Shown piece by piece: positions 1-11,330 of a stretch of DNA of 64,000 bases (positions are counted from its first letter, which is position 1; the number at the start of each line of letters is the position of its first letter). The notes beneath the pieces were generated by a model. It was not told where the DNA came from and did not search any database. It saw only the letters and a list, made by a program, of their open reading frames with translations. The translations under genes and the position numbers were made by a program. The DNA is from Lampris incognitus (Eukaryota; Chordata; Actinopteri; Lampriformes; Lampridae). The stretch is from NCBI RefSeq assembly GCF_029633865.1, contig NC_079215.1, positions 49,493,843-49,557,842 of the forward strand. The letters run 5' to 3'.

Positions 1-61
1 AGCGGAGGAGGGACGAGTCCACAACACATGACTGACACTGGAGGCATACACGTCCCCAAGT

Positions 62-72
62 ACTGGCGTCTG

Positions 73-128
<56 letters not shown>

Positions 129-340
129 CACGTGCGCGTGCACACAAACACATGCACATGTACACACATGCATGCACACACGCTCACACACACACATACG
201 CAGACATGCACACATATGCACACATGCACGCACACACAAACACATGCACACATACACACACAAACATACAAAAACACATGCACACACACACATGCACACA
301 CACAAACATGCACACACACACACACACAAGCATTCACCGT
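62..340. repeat. CA-rich microsatellite and degenerate CA tract
   Basis: An uninterrupted (CA)n run at about 77-124 grades into a degenerate CA/CATG-rich tract up to about 330. Overlapping reading frames encode only His-Thr alternation, so none is a gene. Confidence 0.9.
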
Positions 341-1269
341 CGCATTCTCATATTTTGGCCCTGGGAACGAGGTCCTGTATATGTACCTAATAGTTTTTCT
401 CTGTTGCTGTTGTGTTTAGAAAAGGCATACATCATGGGTTGTGTTTTAGAAAAGAACATGCGATAGTTAACTCGGCACAAATGTTCCCATGGCTGTCTCT
501 GCTGGGAAATAATGCCATCTGGTTTCTCCCTGTTTAGGTTAGGTTTGTTTTGGCATGTATTAGAAGCTTATTAGGAGCTTGTCACAAAGAAAGAAACGGC
601 GAAAATGTAAGTTGAGCTCGACTCCTGTTTCATTCTCTGTCAGCTTTAGCAAACAAATCAGGACACAAAAAATGCCCCGGTCTGGGCCCCAATCACTTGC
701 AGAGTCTGCCCTTTCATCCTTTTTCCTTTCAGTCTTCCTCGTGATACATTACCAAGGCTAACATCAACAAATACTGACCATTTCTTACTTGTGGTAGTCC
801 GTCTTAACCTGTCTTACGGTCAGTTCTCTGCACCGCAGCACCAAATATGTGTCGTATCAAAAGTCAAATGACTCACTGGAAATGTCGGTGTATATCAGCT
901 CATCCGCACACACACACGCAGGCCCACAAATGGACTCATGTGTGTCATTACCGGTCTGAAACGAAACAGACTCCCTACATTGTTATACCACCCCCACCCT
1001 TTCCCAACTCAAAAGCCAGGAAAGGTTGTATTTGTGTGATTGGAAATCTGTTACAAATCTGAAATCTGGCAGCCATATGCCGGACTGTACTCAGCTTTTA
1101 TGTATTTCACCCAGGCTTTTTTGTTTGAAAAGACCATTGTCTTTTCTGCACATGTGTATCTTCCTGGCTTCTTACTCTCATTACATTTCAAGTGAATCCT
1201 AGCATTGTGCGGTCATCGACAGTTAGCAAGAGCTTTCCTGTGTTCCTGGGTGAGCGGCGGGGGGCCTTA
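341..1269. other. Intergenic DNA, no gene seen
   Basis: Only short unsupported reading frames are present and I recognise no domain or repeat family. A G run near 1255-1264 and a short CA tract near 907-918 are the only local features. Confidence 0.5.
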
Positions 1270-1970
1270 TGGTACGAAAGGGCTATATGCTGAGCCTTTA
1301 CAGATGACTGTCCTGCATGTTCAGTCATTTATGTTATAGGCTGCCAATCATGGGGGGGGGGTGTATTGCAAACCAACTGTATATTGTTGTCCCTTGGTTC
1401 TGACGTGGGCATTATGTTAACTCTCACCTGGATCAATTATTCCGGGGGGGAAAAAAAGACATCAGACATCACAGCGATTTAGAGGTTTGTCTGAGAGTAG
1501 AGAAAGTCCCAATGTCAGCACAGAGGTATCATGAAAAATAGTCAGAGGGTGAATTTGAAAAATATGGAGATGATGCTGAAGAAGTGAAGCATACAAATGT
1601 GTATGCTACGCTAGGCAAGGCTAAGATAAGATAAAATAGGATTGAAAGAGATTGTCATGCCAATTGTTTTACCAGACTATCACAGAGGATTCAGACTCAT
1701 AGTTCTTTGCAGTATTATCACACTTTATTAATGCTTAAGCATGGCACAGATCAAGAATAGTCACCTAAGTGCACCCGGTCTCTTGTTTTTTCTCCTGCTT
1801 TATACTCTTTCTGAGTTACACAGAACGAAGACTAAGAACTGCACTTTCAAATTTCGTTGTACTTGTACAATGACAAAGTTCTATTCTGCTCTACACAGCA
1901 GTCAAATTATCAAGCGGACCGGTCTTGAGTGTAGCTAAAAAGACATGGTATGAGGTCTTATCTATCGTGC
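1270..1970 (+). repeat. Local direct duplication, copy 1
   Basis: This stretch, from tatatgctgagcctttacag near 1284 to the end at gaggtcttatctatcgtgca near 1966, recurs in the same orientation at 4440-4863, 10054-10125 and 10506-10570. The order of matching blocks is kept. Positions 1780-1893 have no match in copy 2 and resemble the 3' tail of a common fish retroposon (actttcaaatttcgttgtac). No coding sense is seen. Confidence 0.75.
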
Positions 1971-3960
1971 ACCACTCCCGTTCCTGCTTTAGTAAATTCA
2001 CATTTAAGTTTTTGTAACTGCACTGAAAAAGGGGGAGAGGTGGGGTTGTACAATTTGACAAAAACGCATTTCGTATATATGACATTCACAAGTAAACATA
2101 AATAAACTCATTCATAAACATAAATTATTTTTAGAAAACATAACTTTAATATGTGCAACCGACGTACATATTTTTTTTTATGTAAATCCAACGGACTTTT
2201 TTTTTTCCAGTGTGTCCTAGCTGAGACACTCTCTTCTGTGTTGTCCCAATCTGCTGAGTTTGCTCACTTGCTCGGCACCTTCCCACTATGCATGGTCAAG
2301 TTTGTTTATCCCTTGCAGAGATAAGATGCGATAGGGTGATAATGGTGTCAATGACAATGATGATGATGAGATGATGGTGGCAAGATGATGAAATAAAAAG
2401 TATGCATTCAACTGAAGAAGTCTTGAATTCAGTGTCAACAACTCGTGACACGAGCGTAATGGCAAAAAGAAGTAACTAAATACGGGCGGCTTATGGACGG
2501 ACACCTAATGAGAAAAGAAATATGAGCATAGGAAAGAAAGACCGAGGGTGAGAAGGAACATGCTTTTACGAGAGCCAAGAGTCAACCAGGGTGGTCCTTG
2601 GCTGCATGTGTTCAGTTTGGCATGTGGGTTTGTCAACACAACGCAGTGCCAGAAAACACCCCAGCTATGCCACTCGGGCTCGCCTCCTTCATCTGGCTAA
2701 GACTGTCCAGAGCTACCTGATGGGGCCAGCCAAGTGACTGGGGTGAAGGGAGGTGAGCAGGGGGAGGGGGGGGAGTAGGAAGGAGGCAGATTTAAGTCTC
2801 TCTCTAGAATAACAACGGTGCTATTGACACTGACCTTGCCTCCCTCTCCGTCTCTCCTCTGCCTTCGCCCATCCTTCCTGAGGTGTATCCTCTAACTGGT
2901 GACTGAGCCCCTGTCTGGCTCAGGCAAAGGACAGTGGCATACTAACTCAGCCACAATGACTTTTGAGCTTTGCTTTCTTGGTTTACACAGATTTTGGTCT
3001 CCCACTTTGATTACTGACACAAGCTTAAAGCTCCTCTTGAAGCACCTCTTGAACCTGGCTTCTAAGTCTCGAGTTTAGCTGTACCATCTGTGTAGATTTG
3101 GTGGGGCGACTCCTTCAAAGATGTTTTTGAGTAATTGCATCTAAAAATACATGCTGCCGAAAGATGTTAAACATTTTGCGTTTCTTTCTTTAATCAACAT
3201 TATAATCCTCATTGGCATTGACAGATTATCATGACCACAGACCCTGGACACAAACTCGCCATGGGCCCCTACCTACACACGCAAATAGTACACACATGTG
3301 GCCTCCCCAAGCACACAGAGTTTGGTCGCACAATAGCAGAGGGCAACCCACAACCACACAGCATGTATTAATTTGAAATTATATTTGTTATTTTGACATG
3401 TTAAATAACTGCCATTTAAGGTCTTTTTCATTCTATACATGCCATGTGCAGCACAGTTTAAACATCTTTAGGAGTCAAACACACACCTTAATTTAAATAA
3501 AGCTGCAGTGAAAAACATCCTACCTAAACCACTGGCTTTTTCTGACCTTCGTTTAAGAGAAGTCATTGATCAAGTTGTCAAAGCCCAACTCCCGAAGGCG
3601 TTCCGATTCAATGGCCGTGAGTGACGGCATGCTCAGGTGTCTGTCATCCTTAGTTCATTTTTAATCCTGGACATCTGCGAAAAGGACCATTCTCCCTGGC
3701 AGTCTCTGACAGGAAGTGTCGGATACAGTTTTAATGCAATGTATAGGTTGGGAAATGTTGACTGTAATCCACAATTGAGCTGTGTTTTCAGAGGTCTTTT
3801 TCTTTTTTCAGTTTACGCTTTACCAGCCCGCTAAGAGCATGATATTCCATGTTGACCACGAAATTGACATTTGACCTATAGCCTATGTCATTATGATATT
3901 ACGTGATTTAATCGGCTAATTTACAAAATGTTCAAACAATTTCCTAATCATACTACGTTT
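1971..3960. other. Intergenic DNA, no gene seen
   Basis: The stretch is AT-leaning with a TGATGATGA patch near 2357-2390 and a G-rich patch near 2758-2778. No reading frame has recognisable domains and no structured RNA is apparent. Confidence 0.5.
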
Positions 3961-3965
3961 TCAAA

Positions 3966-4150
3966 ATTAGCTGGGTAGCTCAGTTGGTAAGAACGCTGGC
4001 CGTCCTGTTGAAGATCGGGGGTTCAAATCCCGTTTAGTATGAGTATCCAGTAAGAGTCTGTGGCTGAGACTCCTATTGCTATACAAGCCAACTACATTTT
4101 AGATGTATGTTGCTTTGGATAAAAGCATCTGTTAAATGAAATTGTAAAAT
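3966..4150 (+). mobile_element. tRNA-derived SINE with LINE-type 3' tail
   Basis: The head carries RNA polymerase III promoter boxes: box A tagctcagttgg near 3977 and box B ggttcaaatcc near 4020. The 3' end, gctttggataaaagcatctg then ttaaatga (about 4110-4138), matches the tail shared by salmonid HpaI/SmaI-type SINEs and their partner L2-clade LINE. The anticodon arm does not fold as a clean tRNA, so I call a SINE rather than a tRNA gene. Confidence 0.75.
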
Positions 4151-4366
4151 CACATTTACTCCAATATTTTAAAAACAAAAATACTTTACACTTTAAAAAA
4201 AAAGATCTGAAGGCCAAGGAGCCCCATTGGCTCCAAGGCTCTGGGCAAGTGCACACTTTGCCCATGCGGTAATCTTTCTATGCTCATTGGTAAGAAAATA
4301 GGCAAAACATGTTTTTTCTGTCCCCCAACCGCTATTGTCTCCTAGCGTCTCCCTCAAATTCTTTCA

Positions 4367-4863
4367 CTTGGTATTGCCTACATGGTTTTATTCAAGGTAG
4401 GATTTCACAGAAACACCATCGACAGAGATGATAGTAAGACGTGCACTATATGCTGAACCTTTACAGATGACTCTGTCCTGCATATTCAGTCATTTATGTT
4501 ACAAGCTGCCAATTATGGGGAGGCGTATTAGAAACCAACTGCATATTGTTGTCCCTTGGTTCTAACATGGATATGATGTTGACCATTATTATTCCAGAAC
4601 AAAATGATACATCAGGACAATTTACTGGAGGTTTATCTGAGAGCAGGGAAGGTCCCAATGTCAGCGCAGAGGTATCATGAAAAATTGTCAGAGGGTGAAT
4701 TTGAATAATATGAAGGTGATTCTGAAAAAAATGAAGCATAAAAATGTGTATGCTAGGCTGGGATAGGATTGGATGAGATAGGATGGGATTGAATGAGATT
4801 ATCGTGGCAATCGTTTTACCAGACTATCATCGAGGATCCAGACTCGAAGTTCCTCGCAGTATT
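4367..4863 (+). repeat. Local direct duplication, copy 2 (left part)
   Basis: Positions 4440-4863 match 1280-1712. Positions 4367-4450 additionally match 11335-11425. The copy stops abruptly at gcagtatt where a SINE begins and resumes at 10054. Confidence 0.75.
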
Positions 4864-5212
4864 GTTTTTTCCTTTTTTTTTTAACCCCCCCTCCCCTCCC
4901 TTTATTTTTCTTTTTTCTCCCCAATTGTACCTGTCCAATTTCCCCACTCTTCCGAGCCGTCCCAGTCACTGCTTGACCCCCTCTGCCGATCCGGGGAGGG
5001 CTGCAGACTACCACATGCCTCCTTCGATACATGTGGAGTCGCCAGCCTCTTCTTTCCACCTGACAATGAGGAGTTTCACCAGAGGGACGTAGTGCGTGGG
5101 AGGACCATGCTATTCCCCCCAGTTCCCCCCTCACCCCTGAACAGGCGCCCCGACCGACGAGAGGAGGAGCTAGTGCAGCGACCAGCACACATACCCACAT
5201 CCAGCGTCCCAA
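4864..5212 (-). mobile_element. SINE family A, 3' half of an interrupted copy
   Basis: The minus-strand body of the family-A SINE is recognisable from the spacer caattgtacctgtccaattt, the block acatgtggagtcgccagcc and the conserved GCGACC segment near 5180. The tRNA-like head is missing here and is found at 9916-10053, so both parts look like one SINE split by later insertions. Flanking 12-bp direct repeats (4852-4863 and 10054-10065, two mismatches) fit a target-site duplication. Confidence 0.8.
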
Positions 5213-5246
5213 GTACAAAGCACAAATACAAATATGTCCTGGTCGC

Positions 5247-5248
<2 letters not shown>

Positions 5249-5310
<62 letters not shown>
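5249..5310. repeat. (TA)n microsatellite
   Basis: About 30 TA units lie directly against the terminal repeat of the adjacent Tc1-derived foldback. Tc1 elements insert at TA, so this tract is a natural target. Confidence 0.95.
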
Positions 5311-5313
<3 letters not shown>

Positions 5314-6507
5314 TACCGTTCAAAAGTTTGGGATCACCCAAACAATTTTGTGTTTTCCATGAAAAGTCACACTTATTCACCACCATATGTTGTGAAATGA
5401 ATAGAAAATAGAGTCAAGACATTGACAAGGTTAGAAATAATGATTTGTATTTGAAATAAGATTTTTTTTACATCAAACTTTGCTTTCGTCAAAGAATCCT
5501 CCATTTGCAGCAATTACAGCAGTGCAGACCTTTGGCATTCTAGCTGTTAATTTGTTGAGGTAATCTGGAGAAATTGCACCCCACGCTTCCAGAAGCAGCT
5601 CCCACAAGTTGGATTGGTTGGATGGGCACTTCTTTGAGCAGATTGAGTTTCTGGAGCATCACATTTGTGGGGTCAATTAAACGCTCAAAATGGCCAGAAA
5701 AAGAGAACTTTCATCTGAAACTCGACAGTCTATTCTTGTTCTTAGAAATGAAGGCTATTCCATGCGAGAAAATGCTAAGAAATTGAAGATTTCCTACACC
5801 GGTGTGTACTACTCCCTTCAGAGGACAGCACAAACAGGCTCTAACAGGTACTATTTAATGAAGATGCCAGTTGGGGACCTGTGAGGCGTCTGTTTCTCAA
5901 ACTAGAGACTCTAATGTACTTATCTTCTTGCTCAGTTGTGCAACGCGGCCTCCCACTTCTTTTTCTACTCTGGTTAGAGCCTGTTTGTGCTGTCCTCTGA
6001 AGGGAGTAGTACACACCGGTGTAGGAAATCTTCAATTTCTTAGCATTTTCTCGCATGGAATAGCCTTCATTTCTAAGAACAAGAATAGACTGTCGAGTTT
6101 CAGATGAAAGTTCTCTTTTTCTGGCCATTTTGAGCGTTTAATTGACCCCACAAATGTGATGCTCCAGAAACTCAATCTGCTCAAAGAAGTGCCCATCCAA
6201 CCAATCCAACTTGTGGGAGCTGCTTCTGGAAGCGTGGGGTGCAATTTCTCCAGATTACCTCAACAAATTAACAGCTAGAATGCCAAAGGTCTGCACTGCT
6301 GTAATTGCTGCAAATGGAGGATTCTTTGACGAAAGCAAAGTTTGATGTAAAAAAAATCTTATTTCAAATACAAATCATTATTTCTAACCTTGTCAATGTC
6401 TTGACTCTATTTTCTATTCATTTCACAACATATGGTGGTGAATAAGTGTGACTTTTCATGGAAAACACAAAATTGTTTGGGTGATCCCAAACTTTTGAAC
6501 GGTAGTG
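5311..6507. mobile_element. Tc1-derived foldback element with 536-bp arms
   Basis: Both ends are the terminal repeat starting cactaccgttcaaaagtttg and both abut TA repeats. The left arm 5311-5846 and right arm 5972-6507 are reverse complements of equal length; every landmark compared is equidistant from the axis near 5909 (for example the two transposase start codons at 5690 and 6128). Each arm holds the outer part of a Tc1 element, an internal deletion, and the transposase start. The 125-bp centre continues the minus-strand transposase. It is non-autonomous and could fold into a very long hairpin. Confidence 0.9.
5841..6128 (-). pseudogene. Tc1 transposase N-terminal fragment
   Basis: Ninety-five codons starting MARKRELSSETRQSI encode the N-terminal helix-turn-helix region of a Tc1-like transposase, including an AT-hook-like GRPR segment after the first HTH. 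The frame ends inside the opposite arm, so the catalytic DDE domain is absent. The same first ~50 codons are repeated on + from 5690, where they run into unrelated residues after the arm ends. Confidence 0.85.
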
Positions 6508-6584
6508 TATATATATATATATATATAGCATTTTGTTCCGAAACCGTCAATGGTGTTATAAGTGCTCAACTAATGAGGAGCAGA

Positions 6585-6744
6585 ATATCAATACAGATGC
6601 AGGAAAAAAAGTTTTAATACATGGCAGTACAGGCCTGTTTCATGTGTCGCGCACTCATCAGTTGCTAAATCATCATTTCGTGCGTCAAGCACAAAACAGG
6701 CCTGTACTGCTATGTATTAAAACTTTTTTTTCCTGCATCTGTAT

Positions 6745-6750
<6 letters not shown>
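6585..6750. repeat. Short inverted-repeat hairpin (MITE-like)
   Basis: The left stem, beginning atatcaatacagatgcagg, pairs with the right stem ending cctgcatctgtattgatat over about 55 bp with few mismatches. The loop of roughly 55 bp contains gtgtcgcgcactcatcag. It is flanked on the right by a TA tract and has no coding capacity. Confidence 0.75.

Positions 6751-6804
<54 letters not shown>
6750..6804. repeat. (TA)n microsatellite
   Basis: A run of about 27 TA units separates the hairpin repeat from the second Tc1 element. Confidence 0.95.
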
Positions 6805-6807
<3 letters not shown>

Positions 6808-6810
<3 letters not shown>

Positions 6811-8427
6811 TCACACCCCTTCACTTTCCCCACATTTTGTTATGTTACAGCCTTATTCCAAAATGGATTAAATTCCCTTTTTTTCTCATCAATCTGCACA
6901 CAATACCCCATAATGACAAAGTGAAAAAGGTTTTGTCGAAATTTTTGCAAATTTATTAAAAATAAAAAACTGAAATATTGCATGTACATAAGTATTCACA
7001 CCCTTTGCTATGACACTCAAAATTGAGCTCAGGTTCATCCTGTTTCCACTGATCATCCTTGAGATGTTTCTACATCTTGATTGGAGTCCACCTGTAGTAA
7101 ATTCAATTGATCGGACATGATTTGGAAAGGCACACACCTGTCTGTATAAGGTCCCACTGTTGACAGTGCATGTCAGAGCAGAAACCAAGCCATGAAGTCA
7201 AAGGAATTGTCTGTGGACCTCCGAGACAGGATTGTATCGAGGCACAGATCTGGGGAAGGGTACAAAAAAATTTCTACAGCTTTGAAGGTCCTGAAGAGCA
7301 CAGTGGTCTCCATCATTCGTAAATGGAAGAAGTTTGGATCCACCAGGACTCTTCCTAGAGCTGGCTGCCCAGCCAAACTGAGCAATCGGGGGAGAAGGGC
7401 CTTGGTCAGGGAGGTGACCAAGAACCCGAGGGTCACTCTGACAGAGCTCCAGCATTCCTCTGTGGAGATGGGAGAACCTTCCAGAAGGACAACCATCTCT
7501 GCAGCACTCCACCAATCAGGCCTTTATGGTAGAGTGGCCAGACGCAAGCCTCTGCTCAGTAAAAGGCACATGACAGCCCGCTTGGAGTTTGCCAGAAAGC
7601 ACCTAAAGGACTCTCGGACCATGAGAAACAAGATTCTCTGGTCTGATGAAACCAAGATTGAACTCTTTGGCCTGAATGCCAAACGTCACGTCTGGAGGAA
7701 ACCAGGCACCTCTCATCACCTTGCTAATACCATCCCTACAGTGAAGCATGGTGGTGGCAGCATCATGCTGTGGGGATGTTTTTCAGCGGCAGGAACTGGG
7801 AGACTAGTCAGGATCGAGGGAAATATGAATGGAGCAAAGTACAGAGAGCCTTGATGAAAACCTGCTCCAGAGTGCTCAGGACCTCAGACTGGGGCGAAGG
7901 TTTACCTTTCAACACAACAACAACCCTAAGCACACAGCCAAGACAACGAAGGAGTGGCTTCGGGACAAGTCTGTGAATGTCCTTGAGTGGCCCAGCCAAA
8001 GCCCAGACTTGAACCCCATTGAACATCTCTGGAAAGACCTGCAAATAGCTGTGCAGCGACGCTTCCCATCTAACCTTACAGAGCTCGAGAGGATCTGTAG
8101 AGAAGAATGGGAGAAATACCCCAAATATAGGTGTCCCAAGCTTGTAGCTTCATACCCAAGAAGACTTGAGGCTGTAATCGCTGCCAAGGGTGCCTCAACC
8201 AAGTACTGAGTAAAGGGTGTGAATACTTATGTACATGCAATATTTCAGTTTTTTATTTTTAATAAATTTGCAAACATTTCTACAAAACCTTTTTCGCTTT
8301 ATCATTATGGGGTATTGTGTGTAGATTGATGAGGGAAAAAAAGGAATTTAATCCATTTTGGAATAAGGCTGTAACATAACAAAATGTGGGGAAAGTGAAG
8401 GGGTGTGAATACTTTCCGGATGCACTG
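6808..8427 (+). mobile_element. Tc1-like DNA transposon with long terminal inverted repeats
   Basis: The left terminal region (6808-about 7008) and right terminal region (about 8212-8427) are inverted copies, for example tgcatgtacataagtattca against its complement near 8220. The outermost ~20 bp present at the right end (ttccggatgcactg) is missing on the left, so the element is 5'-clipped. It contains one decayed transposase gene. Confidence 0.9.
7192..8209 (+). pseudogene. Tc1-like transposase, frameshifted and catalytically altered
   Basis: The first frame (7192-7854) begins MKSKELSVDLRDRIVSRHRS and carries the paired HTH region, then WSDETKIELFG with the first catalytic Asp. A frameshift near 7845 moves the rest into the frame of 7829-8209, which carries the [10 protein letters not shown] motif with the catalytic Glu. 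Between them, the block usually read as QQDNDPKHT in Tc1 proteins is HNNNPKHT here, so the second catalytic Asp appears replaced by Asn. Full family length is about 340 residues and this copy covers nearly all of it. It is inactive. Confidence 0.9.
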
Positions 8428-8479
8428 TATATAATGTGTGTGTGTGTATATATACATATAAAATAGTGATGTCTTATAA

Positions 8480-9110
8480 CTTGTATCAAAATAATGTAGA
8501 TCCACAGCTTCCTAAACTTTTGGTGAATGGACATGATCTCATCGGTCTGAAATTGCCCACCACCACAATCCGGAGAGTCTTTGTCAAAGAATTATATCCA
8601 TTTTCATCAAACAGAAACAAAAATTTACAATATTTCTCCAAAGATGAAGCTGGAAAATTGATAACAAAATTCTTTAAGTTCCAATCGCACCAAAAGTAAA
8701 GGAAGCACACTTTAAATTTCTCAATGGAAATCCTTCTGGAGAATTTTTAAGACGTTGATGTGGTTTAGACTGTAAGAACTGCTCATTTTGCAAAGATTGA
8801 AACAACAAACCATGTGTTTTATGAATGTCAGTTTGCCGGTGCTTTTTGGGAAGATCTGCATTACTGGTTATTTCCTTAATTTGACAATTTCTCTGAACTA
8901 AAAAGAGGATGTGATTTTTGGTGTACTTGTGAAAGCTGGAACACATGATTTGGCAGTTAACGCTGTTATTATTCTTGGAAATGTCTTTTTACATAGGAAC
9001 AGATTCCTGAAAACACAGCCAAACTTCTCTATATTTCATAGGGAACGGTTCCATTATTTCTAATCACTGAGGTTAATGGAGAAGAAGAATGCTATGAAAC
9101 TCTCCAACTT
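8480..9110 (+). pseudogene. Non-LTR retrotransposon C-terminal fragment (L1-like)
   Basis: Broken frames resemble the region after the reverse transcriptase of L1-type proteins: a cysteine-rich segment CKNCSFCK-like near 8775-8800, then HVFYECQFAGAFWEDL near 8815-8860. Several stops and shifts interrupt it. The assignment rests on the zinc-finger-like tail pattern only. Confidence 0.5.
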
Positions 9111-9127
9111 GATAGTATCAGAAACAC

Positions 9128-9712
9128 CAGAATCAGAAATACTTTATTTGTCATTTCATTTCATGCACTTGCACACATGAAATGAAATGAAACATTGTTT
9201 CCCCCAGCCCACAGCAGGGCAACACAAAGACAAAAACACATCCAAAAACTACAAGAACACATTTATCCAAATTAACACATATATCTAAACTAAACCAAAA
9301 AAAAAATCACTGTCAAGGAGAATGAACGCCAGCCAGGATGATTGTCGGAACTGCTGGTCTGCATGGGCTAGCAGTTAGCTTAGCCTGCTCTGCTTCCGCG
9401 TCATGTCAGACTGCCCTCAGTGTTACAGTGTTACCTCTTCGGGCACAGCTCCAGGCAGGGCCATGGTCCCTGGGCCCACAGGACGCGGCAGACCAAGCTC
9501 TCCCAGCCGGTCCAGTGCCAGCTCTCCCATCCATCAAATACAGACAAACTTGGATGCAGACGTGAACGAAGACACTGCATGGACGGTACTGGGTGAGGCC
9601 GCCGCAAATGCGACTTTGCGCCACCATCTTCCCACACCGGTACTGGGTGAGGCCGCTGCAAAAGTGAATTTGCACCGACATCTTCCAACACCAGAAGCAG
9701 AAAGAAGAACTT
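9128..9712 (+). repeat. Dispersed repeat, copy 1 (second copy at the window's right end)
   Basis: The unit beginning near actttatttgtcatttcatt and running through gaacgccagccaggatgat, gcatgggctagcagttagct and the GC-rich segment to about 9530 recurs in the same orientation at 63495-64000. Inside it, a ~56-bp segment starting actgggtgaggccgc is tandemly duplicated at about 9589 and 9645. No coding sense is apparent. Confidence 0.75.
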
Positions 9713-9915
9713 GAACTTGCATAGAAACCCTAGGACCCCTCTCCCTTTCATTTATGTATTTAATTTATTTAATTTTCTTTACTTTTATTACCCCTTCTTT
9801 CTTTTGTCTTATGTGTTTGTTGTATGTAGAATTTAAACGTGCCAATAAAAATTTTTTTTTTGCCATCTGTGGGGGCGGACGTGTCCCATGCAAAAACAAA
9901 AAATAAAAAAAAATA

Positions 9916-10053
9916 TCTGGCTTCCAACCCACAGACAAGCCAATTGTGTCTGTAGGGGCACCCGACCAAGCTGGAGGTAACACAGGGATTTGAACTGGTG
10001 ATCCCTGTGTTGGTGGGCAACAGAATAGACCACTATGCTATCTGGATGCCCCT
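9916..10053 (-). mobile_element. SINE family A, tRNA-like head of the interrupted copy
   Basis: On the minus strand this is the tRNA-related 5' end: a start like ggcatccagatagcatagtg, then a box-B-like ggatcaccagttcaaatccc, followed by the family-A spacer acacaattggcttgtctgtg. It continues the body found at 4864-5212. The 12 bp to its right repeats 4852-4863 with two mismatches. Confidence 0.8.
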
Positions 10054-10570
10054 CCTCACAATATTATCACACTTAATTAATGCTTAAGCATGGCACACAT
10101 CAAGCATGGTCACCTAAGTGCACCAATCCCCCCCCCCCTTTTTCTTTTTCTCCATCCGTCCATTATCCGAACCACTTATCCTGCTCTCAGGGTTGCGGGG
10201 ATGATGGAGCTTATCCCAGCAGTCACTGGGTGGCAGGCGGGGGGCACCCTGGACAGGCCTGCCAGGCCATCACACAGGGCCAACACACAAACACACACGC
10301 ATTCATACCTAGGGATAATTTGATAATGCCGATTCACCTGACCTACATGTCTTTGGACTGTGGGAGGAAACCAGAGCACCCGGAAGAAACCCACGCAGAC
10401 ACGGGAAGAATATGCAAACTCCACACAGAGGACGACCCCTAAGGTTTGACTACCCCGGGGCTCGAACCCAGGACCTTCTTGCTGTGAGGCAGCCGCGCTA
10501 CACAACAGTCAAATTAAGGGTCTTGAGTGTAGCTACAAAGGCATGATATGAGGTCTTATCTATTGTGCAC
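10054..10570 (+). repeat. Local direct duplication, copy 2 (right parts)
   Basis: Positions 10058-10125 match 1712-1778 (cttaagcatggcacacatca and the following bases) and 10506-10570 match 1901-1968. A family-B SINE lies between the two blocks. Confidence 0.75.
10137..10505 (-). mobile_element. SINE family B, near full length
   Basis: On the minus strand a tRNA-like head (TGGCGCAGTGG-type box A, box B ggttcgagccc near 10465) is followed by the widespread body gcatattcttcccgtgtctg, ctcccacagtccaaagacat and the 3' end tgagagcaggataagtggtt. It sits inside copy 2 of the local duplication. Confidence 0.85.
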
Positions 10571-10614
10571 TACAAAATTAGCTTTGTACAGACAAGATAG
10601 GGAGGGGGTAATGT

Positions 10615-11330
10615 GTATGCCTAAGTAGACAAAACCTGATGGGGACCAATGGAAAGGGGCAGAGCGGGATGGGGACCAGGATATATTAAGAGTCAGGGAC
10701 ATTGCCTCAGGCTTAGAAGAATTAATCTTGTAACCTGAGAATTGGCCAAAGGATCTAATCTCAATTGCTCTCGCAATAGAGGCCTCAGGGTTGCTTAGAT
10801 AGAGTAGGACATTGTCCGTGTATAGCGAAATTTTGTGCTACACGGGACCCACTTCTGTGCCGGTCACTAACGGGTCCCTCCTAATGGCTTCTGATAAGGG
10901 CTCCATGGTGAGGGTGAACAGAAGAGGCAAGGCCAGGCAACCCTGTCTGGAACCGGGCCCCACTGAGAACACAGGGGATTTCAGGCCATTTGTAATAATT
11001 GAGGCATGAGAGACAGCATATAGAAGAGATACGTATCAATTTAATAAGTTTTCACCCTAAGTTAAATTTTGAGAGGACCCCCAACAGGTAAGGCCACTCA
11101 ATCCTGTCAAAGGCCTTCTCCAAATCAAGGGAAATAACTCGAGATTTGGCCTTTAGCTTTGTGTCATATTGTATGAGGTTTAGGAGCCTCCTTACATTAT
11201 TACAAGAACTGCAGCCCAACATAAAACCAGTCTGATCCTTTGAAATTATACCTGGGATGATACCTTCAAGCCTTCTGGACGGTATTTTAGCAAGTAGTTT
11301 TCAGTCAACATCCAGCAAAGCAATTCTCCT
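10615..11330 (-). pseudogene. L1-like reverse transcriptase fragment
   Basis: Minus-strand conceptual translation gives DQTGFMLGCSSCNNVRRLLN, then SLDLEKAFDRIEWPYL, a motif typical of L1/Tx1 reverse transcriptases, and later GLPGLASSVHPHHG-like residues in a shifted frame. Multiple stops are present. It is a 5'- and 3'-truncated fragment. Confidence 0.75.

Noticed and set aside
28-466. Open frames of His-Thr and similar repeats at the window start
   Set aside because: They are translations of a CA-rich microsatellite in several frames and carry no domain.
3966-4040. Possible tRNA gene
   Set aside because: Pol III boxes are present but the stems do not pair well and a LINE-type tail follows, so it is a SINE head.
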